From Gammaproteobacteria bacterium (lineage in GTDB: Bacteria; Pseudomonadota; Gammaproteobacteria; Pseudomonadales; Azotimanducaceae): a stretch of DNA of 33,951 nucleotides. The stretch lies in assembly GCA_028821125.1 (NCBI GenBank), contig JAPPHD010000151.1, positions 1-33,951 on the forward strand, read 5' to 3'. Numbering within the stretch: the stretch's first letter is position 1; each line of letters starts with the position of its first letter. The notes below the pieces were generated by a model that was not told the origin of the DNA, did no database searches, and saw nothing but the letters and a program-made list of their open reading frames with translations. Below are positions 24,925 to 33,880 of this stretch, in pieces. The translations under genes were made by a program, and so were the position numbers.

Positions 24925-25839
24925 TCAGGCGCGCGCTGCAGAATCCAAGCCGTTGTCCGCAACAAGGTCGCGGTACAGAAGGTTTCGCCCGACAAGGCCA
25001 GCGACCAATGAGCGCATCTGTTGAATCGTGTCGGAGTTCCGGAAGTTGTGCTTGCCGGCAAATTCCTGAACGTAGCGGTTCAGGTGCTTGGGAGACAACT
25101 TGTGGAACGTGCCCTTGTGCGCCCGCTTCAGCGTGGCCCAGAAGCTCTCCACGCCATTCGTATGCGCCATGCCCTTCACGTATTCGGAGACACTGTGCTT
25201 GACGCTCTCGTGCTTGTAGGGAAGCCCTTGGTAGGCTCTGGCGTCATCGGTGAATACCGTGGCGTCGGGAGCGGCGTTGTCGGCCACGAATTCGTGCAGG
25301 ATTGCCTTGTCCGTCGATCTCACGACCTTGGCGTTCACGCGGTTGCTGGCGCGATCCTTCGCACCAACTACGGCGGTCTTGCCAACCGCGCCGCGACCGG
25401 CGTGCAGTTTCTCGGATGCGTGCTTGTTGCGTTCCTTACCGCCCACATAGGTCTCGTCCATTTCGACCGGCCCGTCAAACGGTCCACTGCTCGATTCCTT
25501 TGCCCAGGCTTCGCGAAGCCGATGCAGTATGAACCACGCAGTTTTCTGGCTGACGCCAATGTCCCGATGCAGCTTCATGCTGGACACGCTTTTGAGGCTC
25601 GTGGTCACCAAGTAGATGGCGATGGCCCACTTGCGGAGCGGCACGTTAGATCGGACGATGGTGGTACCGGTTCGGACGCTGAAATATGACCGGCAATCCT
25701 TGCACCAGTAAGGCATGGGCTTGGCGTTCGGAACCTCTTTCGTAGCCAGCGATCCGCAATGCCCACATGCGCGATGCGCGCTCCAAACGATTTGCTCGAA
25801 CCATGCGGTTGCGGCTTCCTCGTTTGGAAACAAATCCAT
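24925..25839 (-). mobile_element. IS1595-family (ISXO2-like) transposase
   Basis: A 304-aa frame from ATG 25839; a TTG lies 3 bases upstream. A zinc ribbon is visible at the start (CGHCG, then YWCKDC, residues 25-49). The DDE-type catalytic region has Asp128 (VEMDETYVGG), Asp198 (VFTDDARAY) and Glu231 in HTNGVESFW, as expected for the family. The frame stays open upstream and encodes the usual family N-terminus (VAPGKSDREGLTVIEL), but no ATG, GTG or TTG precedes that part. The authentic start may be lost, or translation begins at ATT 25848, TTG or the ATG. No terminal inverted repeats or target duplication could be located, so element ends are not given. The catalytic residues are intact. Confidence 0.88.
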
Positions 25840-25959
25840 CAATTCAATGACGGTGAGACCTTCGCGATCTGACTTCCCTGGTGCAACAACTGATGGCGGA
25901 GTCGGTGCTGTGGCAGCCGGGTGCCAAGTTCCGAAGTGGGGGCGATCCCGTGGTCAGGG

Positions 25960-26538
25960 TTAGCTGAGCCGTAGCTGACTCGCCCTGTATTCGATCACGT
26001 TGGGGAGCGCAACCCTGAGGTGGGGCTCGACAAATCTGTTGAAAATGACCAAGTCGGTTGATGGTGGGTGGCGCATTCCAGAGTCGCCAAGGTGCCCCGG
26101 GACGTTGATGTCCGCGTGTTGTTTGACGGCTTCCTGGAGCACGTATTCGAGATGTTCAAGACCATGCTCGCGATCGGTAAGATCCGCGATCGCGAAACAG
26201 AACCGGCATCGCTCCCGCACGCGACGTTGAATATTCGCTCTGTCGGGAAGGCCCGTCGCAAACGTATTGGCGTTGAACACCACAATGGGATCGTCGAGAA
26301 AAGCGGTAGCATCGTTCGGGATCCAGTACCCCGGCCCCGGGGCCGTAAACCAATCGCGAAGGTGATCGCGACCGCGACGGCGAACATCGGCGGATTTGCC
26401 CACGTAGATGACCGTCCAGCCTCGTGAAGCGGCGTCCAAAACAATCATATGGACGCCGCTTTCGGAAGGCACAGAGCCGTACACGTCGTTTAACGGAGTC
26501 GAGTCCCATTGCAGGCAGTATTCGGACGGTTCAGTCAT
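25960..26538 (-). CDS. GIY-YIG-like nuclease domain protein
   Basis: A 192-aa protein from ATG 26538 with AGGCGG just upstream. The first motif is altered (GVHMIVL instead of GIY), but the second is clear (VIYVGKSADVRRRGRDHL, residues 43-60) with the expected Arg and His. A helix with Glu follows (EHLEYVLQEAVKQHADIN). GIY-YIG nucleases cut DNA in homing endonucleases, repair enzymes and restriction systems. It lies 34 bases after the YaaA/RelE-like gene in the same direction, in a probable operon. The transposase gene follows. No DNA-binding domain is obvious. Function as a defence or mobile-element nuclease is inferred. Confidence 0.7.
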   Translation of the reverse strand: MTEPSEYCLQWDSTPLNDVYGSVPSESGVHMIVLDAASRGWTVIYVGKSADVRRRGRDHLRDWFTAPGPGYWIPNDATAFLDDPIVVFNANTFATGLPDRANIQRRVRERCRFCFAIADLTDREHGLEHLEYVLQEAVKQHADINVPGHLGDSGMRHPPSTDLVIFNRFVEPHLRVALPNVIEYRASQLRLS

Positions 26539-26572
26539 ACCGCCTACAATTGCGCTGCCCTCGGCTTGCCAC

Positions 26573-27736
26573 TCACTTGTAGACGCCACCGCGAGGCGCC
26601 AGCCGGTAGAAATACACAGTTCGGCGCTCGATATCTGGGCGGTACACGAGCCGAAAATCACCCATCCTATACCGCCAATACCCGCGCATCTCGCCTTTCA
26701 GGCGCTTGATCGTGTTTGTGCGTGGTGTCATCGGATCCTTGCAGATTTCCACGATGGCGTTGGCCGCGCGCTCGAACAGCGTCGGCTGTCGCCAAACCTC
26801 CCTCCGGAACCCTGACAACGCGGCAAACCGCCACCTGCTATCCCGGCGATTCTCTGACGATTCGGGATTGCCGCCCCCCAGCACCTCGCCCACCGACTCG
26901 ATTGAGTGCGCCTCGACAATGTCCTCTTCGGCCTGCGACGCCGCAATCGCCGCCACTTCGTCCGGGAAACCGGTAGCCGGCGCTGCCAGCGCACGAAAGA
27001 CGATGCCGTCCATGCGAGATTCCGGTTCCAGGGCGAGCAGTTCACTTTCCGTCATCCCGATCAGCCGGCCCCGCAACGCCTGTCCGAACGGGATCAGCGC
27101 ATAGTCGCCTGCACCCATGACGTGAAAACAATGCAGCACCTGGGCTCCGTATCCCGAAACTTCCTGCCAATCGACCAGCCTGCGGTACGCGTCGACGGCG
27201 GTGAGGTCGATGATCCGCTCGATTGACCGTTCTACAACGTAGCTGCACAGAGCCTCCGTGAGGATGCCGTCGTTCCGCCAGAGCTGCGCCACACTGGAGG
27301 CGAGGGGACAGCTATATAGCTGTATTGGCTCGAAGGGCCGCAAGATGCCATAGAGCCCCGACAGCAGAAGCAGGTGGTGCTTGGAGGCCCGAATTACTGT
27401 GCCTCTGTCGGCCCCCAGCCCGAGGAAGAAGCGCCCGTCGTAGCGCTGCACTGCCGGACGGTAATGCGCCCGGTCATCGCCTCCGAAGTCGAGCCCCTGC
27501 ACCAGTTGACGGTTGTATTCCAGCTCCGGCAACGTCACGCCCTGCCATGCCACATCCGAGGTCTCCCCCGTAAACTGACGGATCCGTTCGCGCCGCCAAA
27601 CCAGCTTCCTGGCAAGTCGTGGCGGCAATTCCGAGGCGATGGCTTCGTCCGCGTCGTAGTCGACCTGCCCCCCGCCAGCCTTGGTGAGCGAGCAGATGGA
27701 GACGAAAAGCACTTTGCTAGACGGGCTGTGCGGCAT
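26573..27736 (-). CDS. Fusion of a YaaA-like domain and a RelE/ParE-type toxin domain
   Basis: Reads 387 aa from ATG 27736, which has GAGG 7 bases upstream; ATG 27742 is the alternative. Numbering from 27742, residues about 10-235 resemble the YaaA (UPF0246) family, best seen in LLLLSGLYGILRPFEPIQLY (125-144) and the VDAYRRLVDW and HCFHVMGAGDYALIPFGQ segments. After a polar linker (about 285-315), residues 318-389 match the RelE/ParE toxin fold: IKRLKGEMRGYWRYRMGDFRLVY and a final FYRLAPRGGVY. YaaA of E. coli binds DNA and protects against peroxide. RelE-type domains are mRNA-cleaving or gyrase-poisoning toxins. No separate antitoxin is seen unless it is the 93-aa upstream gene. A fused effector is inferred. 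Confidence 0.72.
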   Translation of the reverse strand: MPHSPSSKVLFVSICSLTKAGGGQVDYDADEAIASELPPRLARKLVWRRERIRQFTGETSDVAWQGVTLPELEYNRQLVQGLDFGGDDRAHYRPAVQRYDGRFFLGLGADRGTVIRASKHHLLLLSGLYGILRPFEPIQLYSCPLASSVAQLWRNDGILTEALCSYVVERSIERIIDLTAVDAYRRLVDWQEVSGYGAQVLHCFHVMGAGDYALIPFGQALRGRLIGMTESELLALEPESRMDGIVFRALAAPATGFPDEVAAIAASQAEEDIVEAHSIESVGEVLGGGNPESSENRRDSRWRFAALSGFRREVWRQPTLFERAANAIVEICKDPMTPRTNTIKRLKGEMRGYWRYRMGDFRLVYRPDIERRTVYFYRLAPRGGVYK

Positions 27737-27998
27737 AACCATTCCTCGTTCTCAATTCCAGAGCCTCCCGGCCCGTTCTCGGAGTCGCTCGGGCAGCGTT
27801 CCGTCGCAACGCCTTCCACTGCCTTTCGTCAGCCGTAACCAGCGATTGACATCTGGTCGACGCATCCGGTGGGGGCGGATCCGACTTGATCGACACACCG
27901 TTTGGATAGATTCGTGAGTCCCACACGGAAGCTTGTGGGAACAGGCGAATCAAATCCACTAATCTGTAGTAGACGGGCGAGTGCTTTTCGAGACGCAC
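27717..27998 (-). CDS. Small protein of unknown function preceding the YaaA/RelE-like fusion
   Basis: GTG 27998 with GGCGAG nearby gives 93 aa, and its end overlaps the start of the fusion gene by about 20 bases, a sign of coupled translation. The sequence has protein-like character and codon use (SPVYYRLVDLIRLFP, then ASVWDSRIYPNGVSIKSD, followed by a basic helical C-terminus). It could be an antitoxin or cofactor for the toxin-like domain downstream, but no antitoxin fold is recognised. It starts only 35-62 bases from the divergent gene, so the two operons share a very short control region. Confidence 0.5.
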   Translation of the reverse strand: MRLEKHSPVYYRLVDLIRLFPQASVWDSRIYPNGVSIKSDPPPPDASTRCQSLVTADERQWKALRRNAARATPRTGREALELRTRNGYAAQPV

Positions 27999-28032
27999 GA
28001 CTCGCCATTAGCAAACGCGGCACCGCGCCGCA

Positions 28033-29595
28033 GTGGATGGAGACGCTCCGCGAGCGATCATGGAGAGCTTCTGGAACGCCGGCGAACGCGACAAGATCGG
28101 GGGGCTCGACATTCTTGGTCTCCGGCGGTTGGACCAGAACCTCGAACGGGAATGGGTGGCGGGCATCACCACGATCTCTCTCCGAGCGAGGTACCTATCC
28201 TTGCTCCCCTGGGTGGTCACAGAGTTCTACGAGGAGGAACTGCGCAGAGGAGACGGGAGAGCATCATTCCACGAAGGCCGGTTCTACGAGACGCTCGGTC
28301 GCCTGGAGTTTGCGATTCTCGCGGCTACCCGCGCGAGAGAGAACGAAGAACAGAACGGCGGTACTTACGGCATACTTGGATCTCGAACGGATGTATTCGT
28401 CCGCGCCTTGGCGGACTTGGACGCGAACGGGTCCGTGGAATTGCCAGGCGCTCGGGGCGGGGCTTCGTACGGAACCTACGTCATGCCGTGCCGGTCGTTC
28501 GGAATCCTCGAGACGGGTGACCGCGACCTGCCCGTCGTGATCCCACCGCGCGGGGAGGCACTGCACAGGGTGCGGCGTGAGGCATTGGACGGCTCGGCAC
28601 TGGTGGAGGCCATTCTCCATGGTGGCTCGGTGACGGCATCGGTTCTCGCTTCAGAGGCGCGATTCTTTTCGGTGAACGCCCTCGACGAACAACCGGGCGA
28701 ACGCGAACTCCTGCTGGACGCCTTCGTGAAACCGTACGTCGACCGGCCTTTCGTCACCGAGACCTATCGACGGTTTCTCGGAACGAGTCGTTGGGTCTTC
28801 GGGCACCTGGACGCGCGGCCGATGTGGTCCGCTCAACTCATCGCCACTGCCTATAGGGAGGCCGTCGAGAAAGGATCCGGCAGCGAAGTTGGGGCCGCGT
28901 GGGCCGAATACGATCTCAGGCGACGCGTACACTTCGCAATCGAACTGCTGCTGAGCGCGTTGACCGAGACGCTGATGGACTTGGCAGAAGGCACCGTGGA
29001 CGACGTGCTGGAAGCGTGGTCGAGCGAAGAACCGTTGCCACCGCTACTCTCCGATGTCGTCGGCGTCGAACAACCGGTGCTTCGCACTGAGATGGACGGT
29101 ATAGAGGCCGCGATATCGGAAGACGCCTGGCTGGACCGACCCGTATCCATGTCTGCAGCGCGGGGACTGGCGTCGTGGTGCAAGGCGATCTTTGCGATTA
29201 GCGTGCTGAGCGCCGCGAAACGCCAGACGAGCGAACTCCGGGCGAACGGCGAGATCCCGGACCGGCGAGACTATCTGGAGAGCGCATTCGCCGTGCTCGA
29301 GGACGAACGGAAGAGTCCACTGCGCACGGCGCTGCGGCGGCTGCTCGTGGAGGTGGTGATCGAGGCGCACCTTTCCACGACACTCCGCAAGATGAGTCAA
29401 GGCCAGAAGTGTTCGCTGCGCTTCTTCCCGGAAGGGGCGCTGCTCCGGCCTACGGGCATTCCGGTGTATGCCGGGCAAAGCGGCGACCGGCTGGGGAACG
29501 TGATGGGGATGTGGGCGGATCTCGGCGTTCTGGAGCGGGGGAACCGAGGATTCGGTCTGACCGAGCGCGGCCGCCAGTTCGCCGCGGAGTTGTAG
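28033..29595 (+). CDS. Unknown 520-aa protein paired with the PLD-type gene; C-terminal winged-helix-like end
   Basis: Start ATG 28033 or 28060 (511 aa); neither has a good ribosome site. The N-terminus ([19 protein letters not shown], then [21 protein letters not shown]) looks conserved in style but I cannot name the family. The middle is long and helical. The last 40 residues ([20 protein letters not shown], then GLTERGRQF) resemble a winged helix, pointing to DNA binding or protein docking. The stop is separated by only two bases from the ATG of the HKD protein, so the two are almost certainly co-translated and probably work together. No catalytic motif is visible. Inference: recognition or regulatory subunit. 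Confidence 0.7.
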   Translation: MDGDAPRAIMESFWNAGERDKIGGLDILGLRRLDQNLEREWVAGITTISLRARYLSLLPWVVTEFYEEELRRGDGRASFHEGRFYETLGRLEFAILAATRARENEEQNGGTYGILGSRTDVFVRALADLDANGSVELPGARGGASYGTYVMPCRSFGILETGDRDLPVVIPPRGEALHRVRREALDGSALVEAILHGGSVTASVLASEARFFSVNALDEQPGERELLLDAFVKPYVDRPFVTETYRRFLGTSRWVFGHLDARPMWSAQLIATAYREAVEKGSGSEVGAAWAEYDLRRRVHFAIELLLSALTETLMDLAEGTVDDVLEAWSSEEPLPPLLSDVVGVEQPVLRTEMDGIEAAISEDAWLDRPVSMSAARGLASWCKAIFAISVLSAAKRQTSELRANGEIPDRRDYLESAFAVLEDERKSPLRTALRRLLVEVVIEAHLSTTLRKMSQGQKCSLRFFPEGALLRPTGIPVYAGQSGDRLGNVMGMWADLGVLERGNRGFGLTERGRQFAAEL

Positions 29596-29597
29596 TG

Positions 29598-32252
29598 ATG
29601 CGGTCCGACGTGCTGGACGTGATCTCGTCCGCAAGGGACGTCACCAACGCGGTCGTTCTCACACACAACATCGACTTCGTGTTCGTGCAAACGGTCGTCC
29701 TGTCGGCGTTCCGGCGCTGCGGGTATCCCACGATCACGATTTTCGCCGACAGCGGGTGCGCGGCGGAATCCTTCCTCCACCAGAAGGGCGTTCTCACCGA
29801 TCTCGGGGTTAGGTTTCGCGTTGTGCCCGTCGCAATGGGCACGGGATTCCGATTTCATCCGAAGGCGGTCCTATTGACCGGCACGGAACGGGGGACACTG
29901 CTGGTGGGGAGTGGCAACCTAACCTTCGGCGGGTGGCGCGAGAACGGCGAGGTCTGGACGCACTTCGAGAGCGACACGGATGGTCCGGGCCCCTTTCGCG
30001 CATTCAGAGATTACCTCGCCGACGTCATCAAACGAGTCGCCCTTCCCGAGGCGGTGGAGCGCGAAGTGGAGGAGGCGTTCGATCCGCGAACGAAAGCGTG
30101 GATGTCGGCCCACGCCGGTACCGACAGTGGCGCACTCGTTGGACGGGTGGGAAGCGGACCTCCCCTTCTGGAGCAGATGGTCACCGCCGGCGGCGAACAG
30201 CCGGTGGAGGAGTTGCTCGTTTGCGCGCCCTACTTCGACCACGACGGGGTGGCCCTGCAGGAACTGGTCGCGAGTGTTGGTGCGAGTCGTGCGACGGTGC
30301 TCTGTCAGGCAGGACGCACTGCGCTCCACAAGCGGGCATGGGAGCCAAACGCGGCTAATGCGACACGTAAGGGCATCGACTTCCGGCGCGCGGGGTCCGC
30401 CGAACAGGAACGGTCCGCATTCGTCCACGCCAAGTTCTACGGCCTGCGGCGTGCCGACAACGTCGTGGTCCTGGCCGGTAGCGCGAACTGCTCAAAGGCC
30501 GCCTTGACGGTAGGCGGGAACGTCGGCAACGCCGAGTTGATGGTGGCGAGGTCGTTGACGCCGCAGGCGTTCGAGGAGGAGTTCCTCGGCGAACTGGACA
30601 TCTCGTCGGAGCCGGTGGTACTCGCGCAGGAACCGCCGGACGACGCCGAGGCGGTGGCCACGGGCGCGTCGCTGCACATTCTTGCAGCGAGGTTCGAGGC
30701 GGGCTGTCTGCTGGTCGGCTATCAGCCGTCGTCGTCGTTAGTCTCCGAGTGCCTCGTGGACGGGGAGACCGCGCCTTTCAAGGCGACGGGGCAAGGCGTG
30801 GTGAGCGTCACATGCTCGTCCGAACCTAAGTTGGTTACGCTCCGCGCTCGGATCGCGGACGCCGTGGTCGAGTCAGAGCCGGCTTGGATTGATCTCGAGC
30901 GTCGGCTCCGCGCTACAGCACACAGTAGGAGTCTGGCCGACAGCGTCCGGGCGCGTATCCAAGCGGGTCCATGGGGCCCCGACGGATGGGCGGAGGTGCT
31001 GGATGTGTTCTGCAAGCATCTCAGTTACATGCCCGTAGTTGGACCGGGAGCCTCGGCGGCGCGCGGGGCAGGCGGCGTTGAGTCGGATGGCCTGACGTTC
31101 ACGGCCGCAGACGTGTTTGCGGCCAACTACCGGGCGCCGAAGCTGGATAGAGTCTGGTTTCCATCGGAGATCGGTGGAGACGGGCGAGTCCACTCCCTCC
31201 AACAACTGCTGTTGCGATGGTTCGGCGTCGAGCCAAATGAACCGGAAGAGAGGTCCCATGTAGATAGCGACGACGCCGACCGGGAAGGCGATGAAGTCGT
31301 CGATCGGCCTGAAGACTTGCCGTCGTGGACGCCATGCGACGAGGCCATGACGGAACGGAACCGGCGGCGCATCGCGAGGATCGTGGATCAGATAGAAGCC
31401 GCGATGACGAGTCCCGAGTTCCTCGCGGCACGCAGTCCAGACTATCTCGCCACGGACCTGAAAGTAGCATCGGTGCTGTTTGGTGCGGGACTCGGAAAAA
31501 GCTGGATGGACCGCGAACGGTTCTTCGAGTTGACGCACGTCATCTGGTCGTCCTTGTTCTTCGCTCGCCCACCGGGAGAGGGCTGGCTCGAACGGCGCGC
31601 GAACGCGGCGGAGGATAGAGACGCCTTCGTTCAGAGCATGGTATCGGCGGACCTATCAGCCGCGCTCATCGGATGGTATTTGGCCGCGTTGACACCAGAC
31701 ATTGAATCACCTGAAGCGGCGCGGTTTAAGTTAGCGGCGGCGCTGGCCGTCGCTCGTCTACCGTGGCTCTGGCATGGTGGAGGCCAGGAGGGAATAGAGA
31801 AGGAACTCGCCATCTTGCTAGCACATACGTCCGACGGCCGGTTGGACCGGGAAGAGCGGACTGGTTGGGCAGAGGCCGAATGGACGCTGCTGACGCAAAG
31901 GGGTCAAGCACTGCGTTGCCTTGAGGCCGCCATCCGTGGGACGAGTCTTGAGGTGCTCAGGGACCGGATTTCGACGGACGAACTGCTGCCTGGCGACGTG
32001 CTTTGGCAGGGAAACGCGGGCTTCTGCGTCGTGCTACGTCGTTGTTCCCGATCCGGAAAGGAGAATGTGCCTGTACTCAAGCTGCAGGGCAAGGCCGCGG
32101 AAAGCGCGTTCGCTGCCTTCGCCACTGTGCCGGTGCGGGCTCTGCTGGACGAGGCGGTCATCCCCCGGACACCGGACTTCGGCGATGTGCCGCGTAGAGT
32201 CTTGCGCGAGTTTATTGGCGAGATTTCTTCGGACGTACTTCGGCAATCTTGA
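29598..32252 (+). CDS. Phospholipase D-type (HKD) nuclease-like protein
   Basis: An 884-aa protein from ATG 29598; a GTG lies one codon upstream. Two PLD-type half-sites are clear. The first has H87-P-K89, followed by GSGNLTFGGW (104-113). The second has H277-A-K279 and GSANCSKAAL (294-303). Two HxK sites with GSxN form one active centre in PLD-superfamily nucleases and lipases. The motif Asp is replaced by Thr in the first half and displaced in the second. After the catalytic half (1-310) come about 570 residues of unknown helical sequence, including an acidic linker near 555-580. No signal peptide is present, so it is cytoplasmic. Inference: the nuclease effector of a two-gene defence system with the 520-aa partner. 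Confidence 0.82.
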   Translation: MRSDVLDVISSARDVTNAVVLTHNIDFVFVQTVVLSAFRRCGYPTITIFADSGCAAESFLHQKGVLTDLGVRFRVVPVAMGTGFRFHPKAVLLTGTERGTLLVGSGNLTFGGWRENGEVWTHFESDTDGPGPFRAFRDYLADVIKRVALPEAVEREVEEAFDPRTKAWMSAHAGTDSGALVGRVGSGPPLLEQMVTAGGEQPVEELLVCAPYFDHDGVALQELVASVGASRATVLCQAGRTALHKRAWEPNAANATRKGIDFRRAGSAEQERSAFVHAKFYGLRRADNVVVLAGSANCSKAALTVGGNVGNAELMVARSLTPQAFEEEFLGELDISSEPVVLAQEPPDDAEAVATGASLHILAARFEAGCLLVGYQPSSSLVSECLVDGETAPFKATGQGVVSVTCSSEPKLVTLRARIADAVVESEPAWIDLERRLRATAHSRSLADSVRARIQAGPWGPDGWAEVLDVFCKHLSYMPVVGPGASAARGAGGVESDGLTFTAADVFAANYRAPKLDRVWFPSEIGGDGRVHSLQQLLLRWFGVEPNEPEERSHVDSDDADREGDEVVDRPEDLPSWTPCDEAMTERNRRRIARIVDQIEAAMTSPEFLAARSPDYLATDLKVASVLFGAGLGKSWMDRERFFELTHVIWSSLFFARPPGEGWLERRANAAEDRDAFVQSMVSADLSAALIGWYLAALTPDIESPEAARFKLAAALAVARLPWLWHGGGQEGIEKELAILLAHTSDGRLDREERTGWAEAEWTLLTQRGQALRCLEAAIRGTSLEVLRDRISTDELLPGDVLWQGNAGFCVVLRRCSRSGKENVPVLKLQGKAAESAFAAFATVPVRALLDEAVIPRTPDFGDVPRRVLREFIGEISSDVLRQS

Positions 32253-32397
32253 AGCAAGTCCACGATCAGTGAGTCGTGTCTGTCGATCGCCGCCGCAGTC
32301 ACAAGTCGTCGGATACCGCGATGCCACGACGTTCCCGAACTCGCTTATCATGGCAGTAGGATCCGAGAAACCAGACGCACCTGCTATTGCTTCGGCT

Positions 32398-32957
32398 TTA
32401 CGCCGCAATCGCCTTCTTCCCCCGCCTCCGCGCCCACTTCGGCCGAGGCACCCGCTCTCCGGGCCAGATCAGGTCCTCGTACTCCAGGGGCCGCTTCGCG
32501 AACCCGAGCCGCATCGCTGGCGTTCTCTTGTCTCTCTTCCCCACGAAGACGAAGTTGTGCACCGCCCGGAAGACCGTCAGGTACTTGGCGAGCATCGACG
32601 GATTGTATGTGGCATATCCATGCCAGACTTTGTTGTGGGTGCTGGACGTGCCCACCGGCCGCTAAAACGTGCTGGTAAGACGGCGCGTGTTCTGGAAGAC
32701 GTTGTCGACCCAGGCCAAGCCCGAACGCAGGAACATATCGGCCTTGCGGTCCTCGTCGAGATCCGCCCTGGGCGTCAGCCAGCACATGGCCTTTTCCGGC
32801 TCGTTGATGGTCGGCAGCGGGTGAATGGCCCACTCGTCGCCCCACTTACCGTGCTTGTCGCGCCCCGCGATGTACTCCTTCATCATCTCCCGCGCAAGTT
32901 TCTTCTTGCTCCAGCCGCCCCGACCCGGCGCCGCGGTGCGAACTGGCCGAACTATCG
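32398..32957 (-). pseudogene. Transposase remnant with in-frame stop and missing front
   Basis: Minus-strand coding sequence reads WSKKKLAREMMKEYIAGRD and EPEKAMCWLTPRADLDED, then NVFQNTRRLTSTF, where a TAG (32662-32664) interrupts. It continues in the same frame as RPVGTSSTHNKVWHGYATYN, MLAKYLTVFRAVHNFVFVG and RTPAMRLGFAKRPLEYEDL to a stop at 32398. This is the C-terminal half of a transposase related to ones common in proteobacterial insertion elements. The N-terminal catalytic part is absent, and an adjoining TonB-receptor stop (32958) marks the breakpoint. It is therefore dead. The exact IS family cannot be set from this piece. Confidence 0.7.
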
Positions 32958-33740
32958 CTACCAGGACAACGACAGACCGAAACCGTAGGTCAGCGGTTCC
33001 CCCCAGGACTCGCCAAACCCGATGCTGCTGGTCAGCACCTGCATCCGATACCGTTCGTCCGTAAGGTTTTTGCCCCAGAGATACACCGTCCACCGGTCTT
33101 GCGATCTCGAGATCTCGAGGCGTGCGTTGACCAGCCAATATCCGCCTTCGAGCGTCTGCGGAGGTTGCCGGACGATGTCGTAGCTCACATCGTCCTTGTA
33201 GGCGACTGCCACCAGGAAGTCACCGCTCACGCGGTCGCCGAAACTCCAGCCGTAGTTCACTCTCGTGTTGAAGTTGACCTCGGGGGAGTTGGGCAATTCG
33301 CTGCCCTCCGCCACGCCCGGGTGGAAAGACGACGTCAACTCGGTATCGAGGAGCCCGAGGCCAATGTGGATGTCCAGCCCCGGGCCCGCCAGCCAGACAA
33401 GTTCCAGTTCGGCACCCATGACCTCTGCGTCCCCGGCATTGGCAATGCCGAACAGCGGGCCGAAGGGCGAATCGAACAACGGCCCGTAAAACTGCAGATC
33501 TTCGAAGTCGTAGTAGAAAGCCGCCGCGTTCACCTGCACCCGACGGTCCGCGAAGCGCGTCTTGAACCCCACCTCGTAGGCGTACAGGTTTTCTTCCTCG
33601 AACCCGGCGAGATCTGCCGGGTTGAAGGTGAACTGCCCCTGGAACCCGCCCGACTTGAACCCCTTGCTTGCGCTCGCATAGATGAGCGTATCGTCGATCC
33701 CGGTGAGTTCGATTCCCACCTTTCCGGACAGGTCACTCAC
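32958..33740 (-). pseudogene. TonB-dependent receptor, C-terminal fragment only
   Basis: About 260 residues of beta-barrel end a receptor of the outer membrane. Visible are DTLIYASASKGFKSGGFQG, ENLYAYEVGFKTRF and VNAAAFYYDFEDLQFYG, then the NLTDERYRM strand and a terminal aromatic (LSLSW). The frame opens at GTG 33740 and is closed by a TGA a dozen codons upstream. Full receptors have about 700-800 residues with a plug domain, all missing here. The rest is not found in 33741-33951 in any frame. It is likely a truncated gene at a recombination junction. Alternatively the break is a local assembly fault. Confidence 0.8.
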
Positions 33741-33856
33741 GTCGTACTCGCTGGCTGCCGGCGGGAAACATCCGTGTCAATCGGCGTGCAATATTGACCT
33801 TGCGCTAGGCCAAGTCCTGGAAAGGAGGATGATTTGATCTGAAACCTTTCGACGCG

Positions 33857-33880
33857 CCCCAGCGGGTTCGACTCCCGCCC
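33857..33880 (+). other. tRNA T-arm-like sequence, possible attachment-site remnant
   Basis: GCGGG, TTCGACT and CCCGC make a perfect 5-bp T-stem with a canonical T-loop. No acceptor, D-arm or anticodon partner could be fitted upstream, so this is not a full tRNA. Tyrosine recombinases often integrate at such 3' tRNA ends, so it may be a leftover attachment site beside the accessory region. The rest of 33741-33951 shows nothing else that I can support. Confidence 0.3.
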
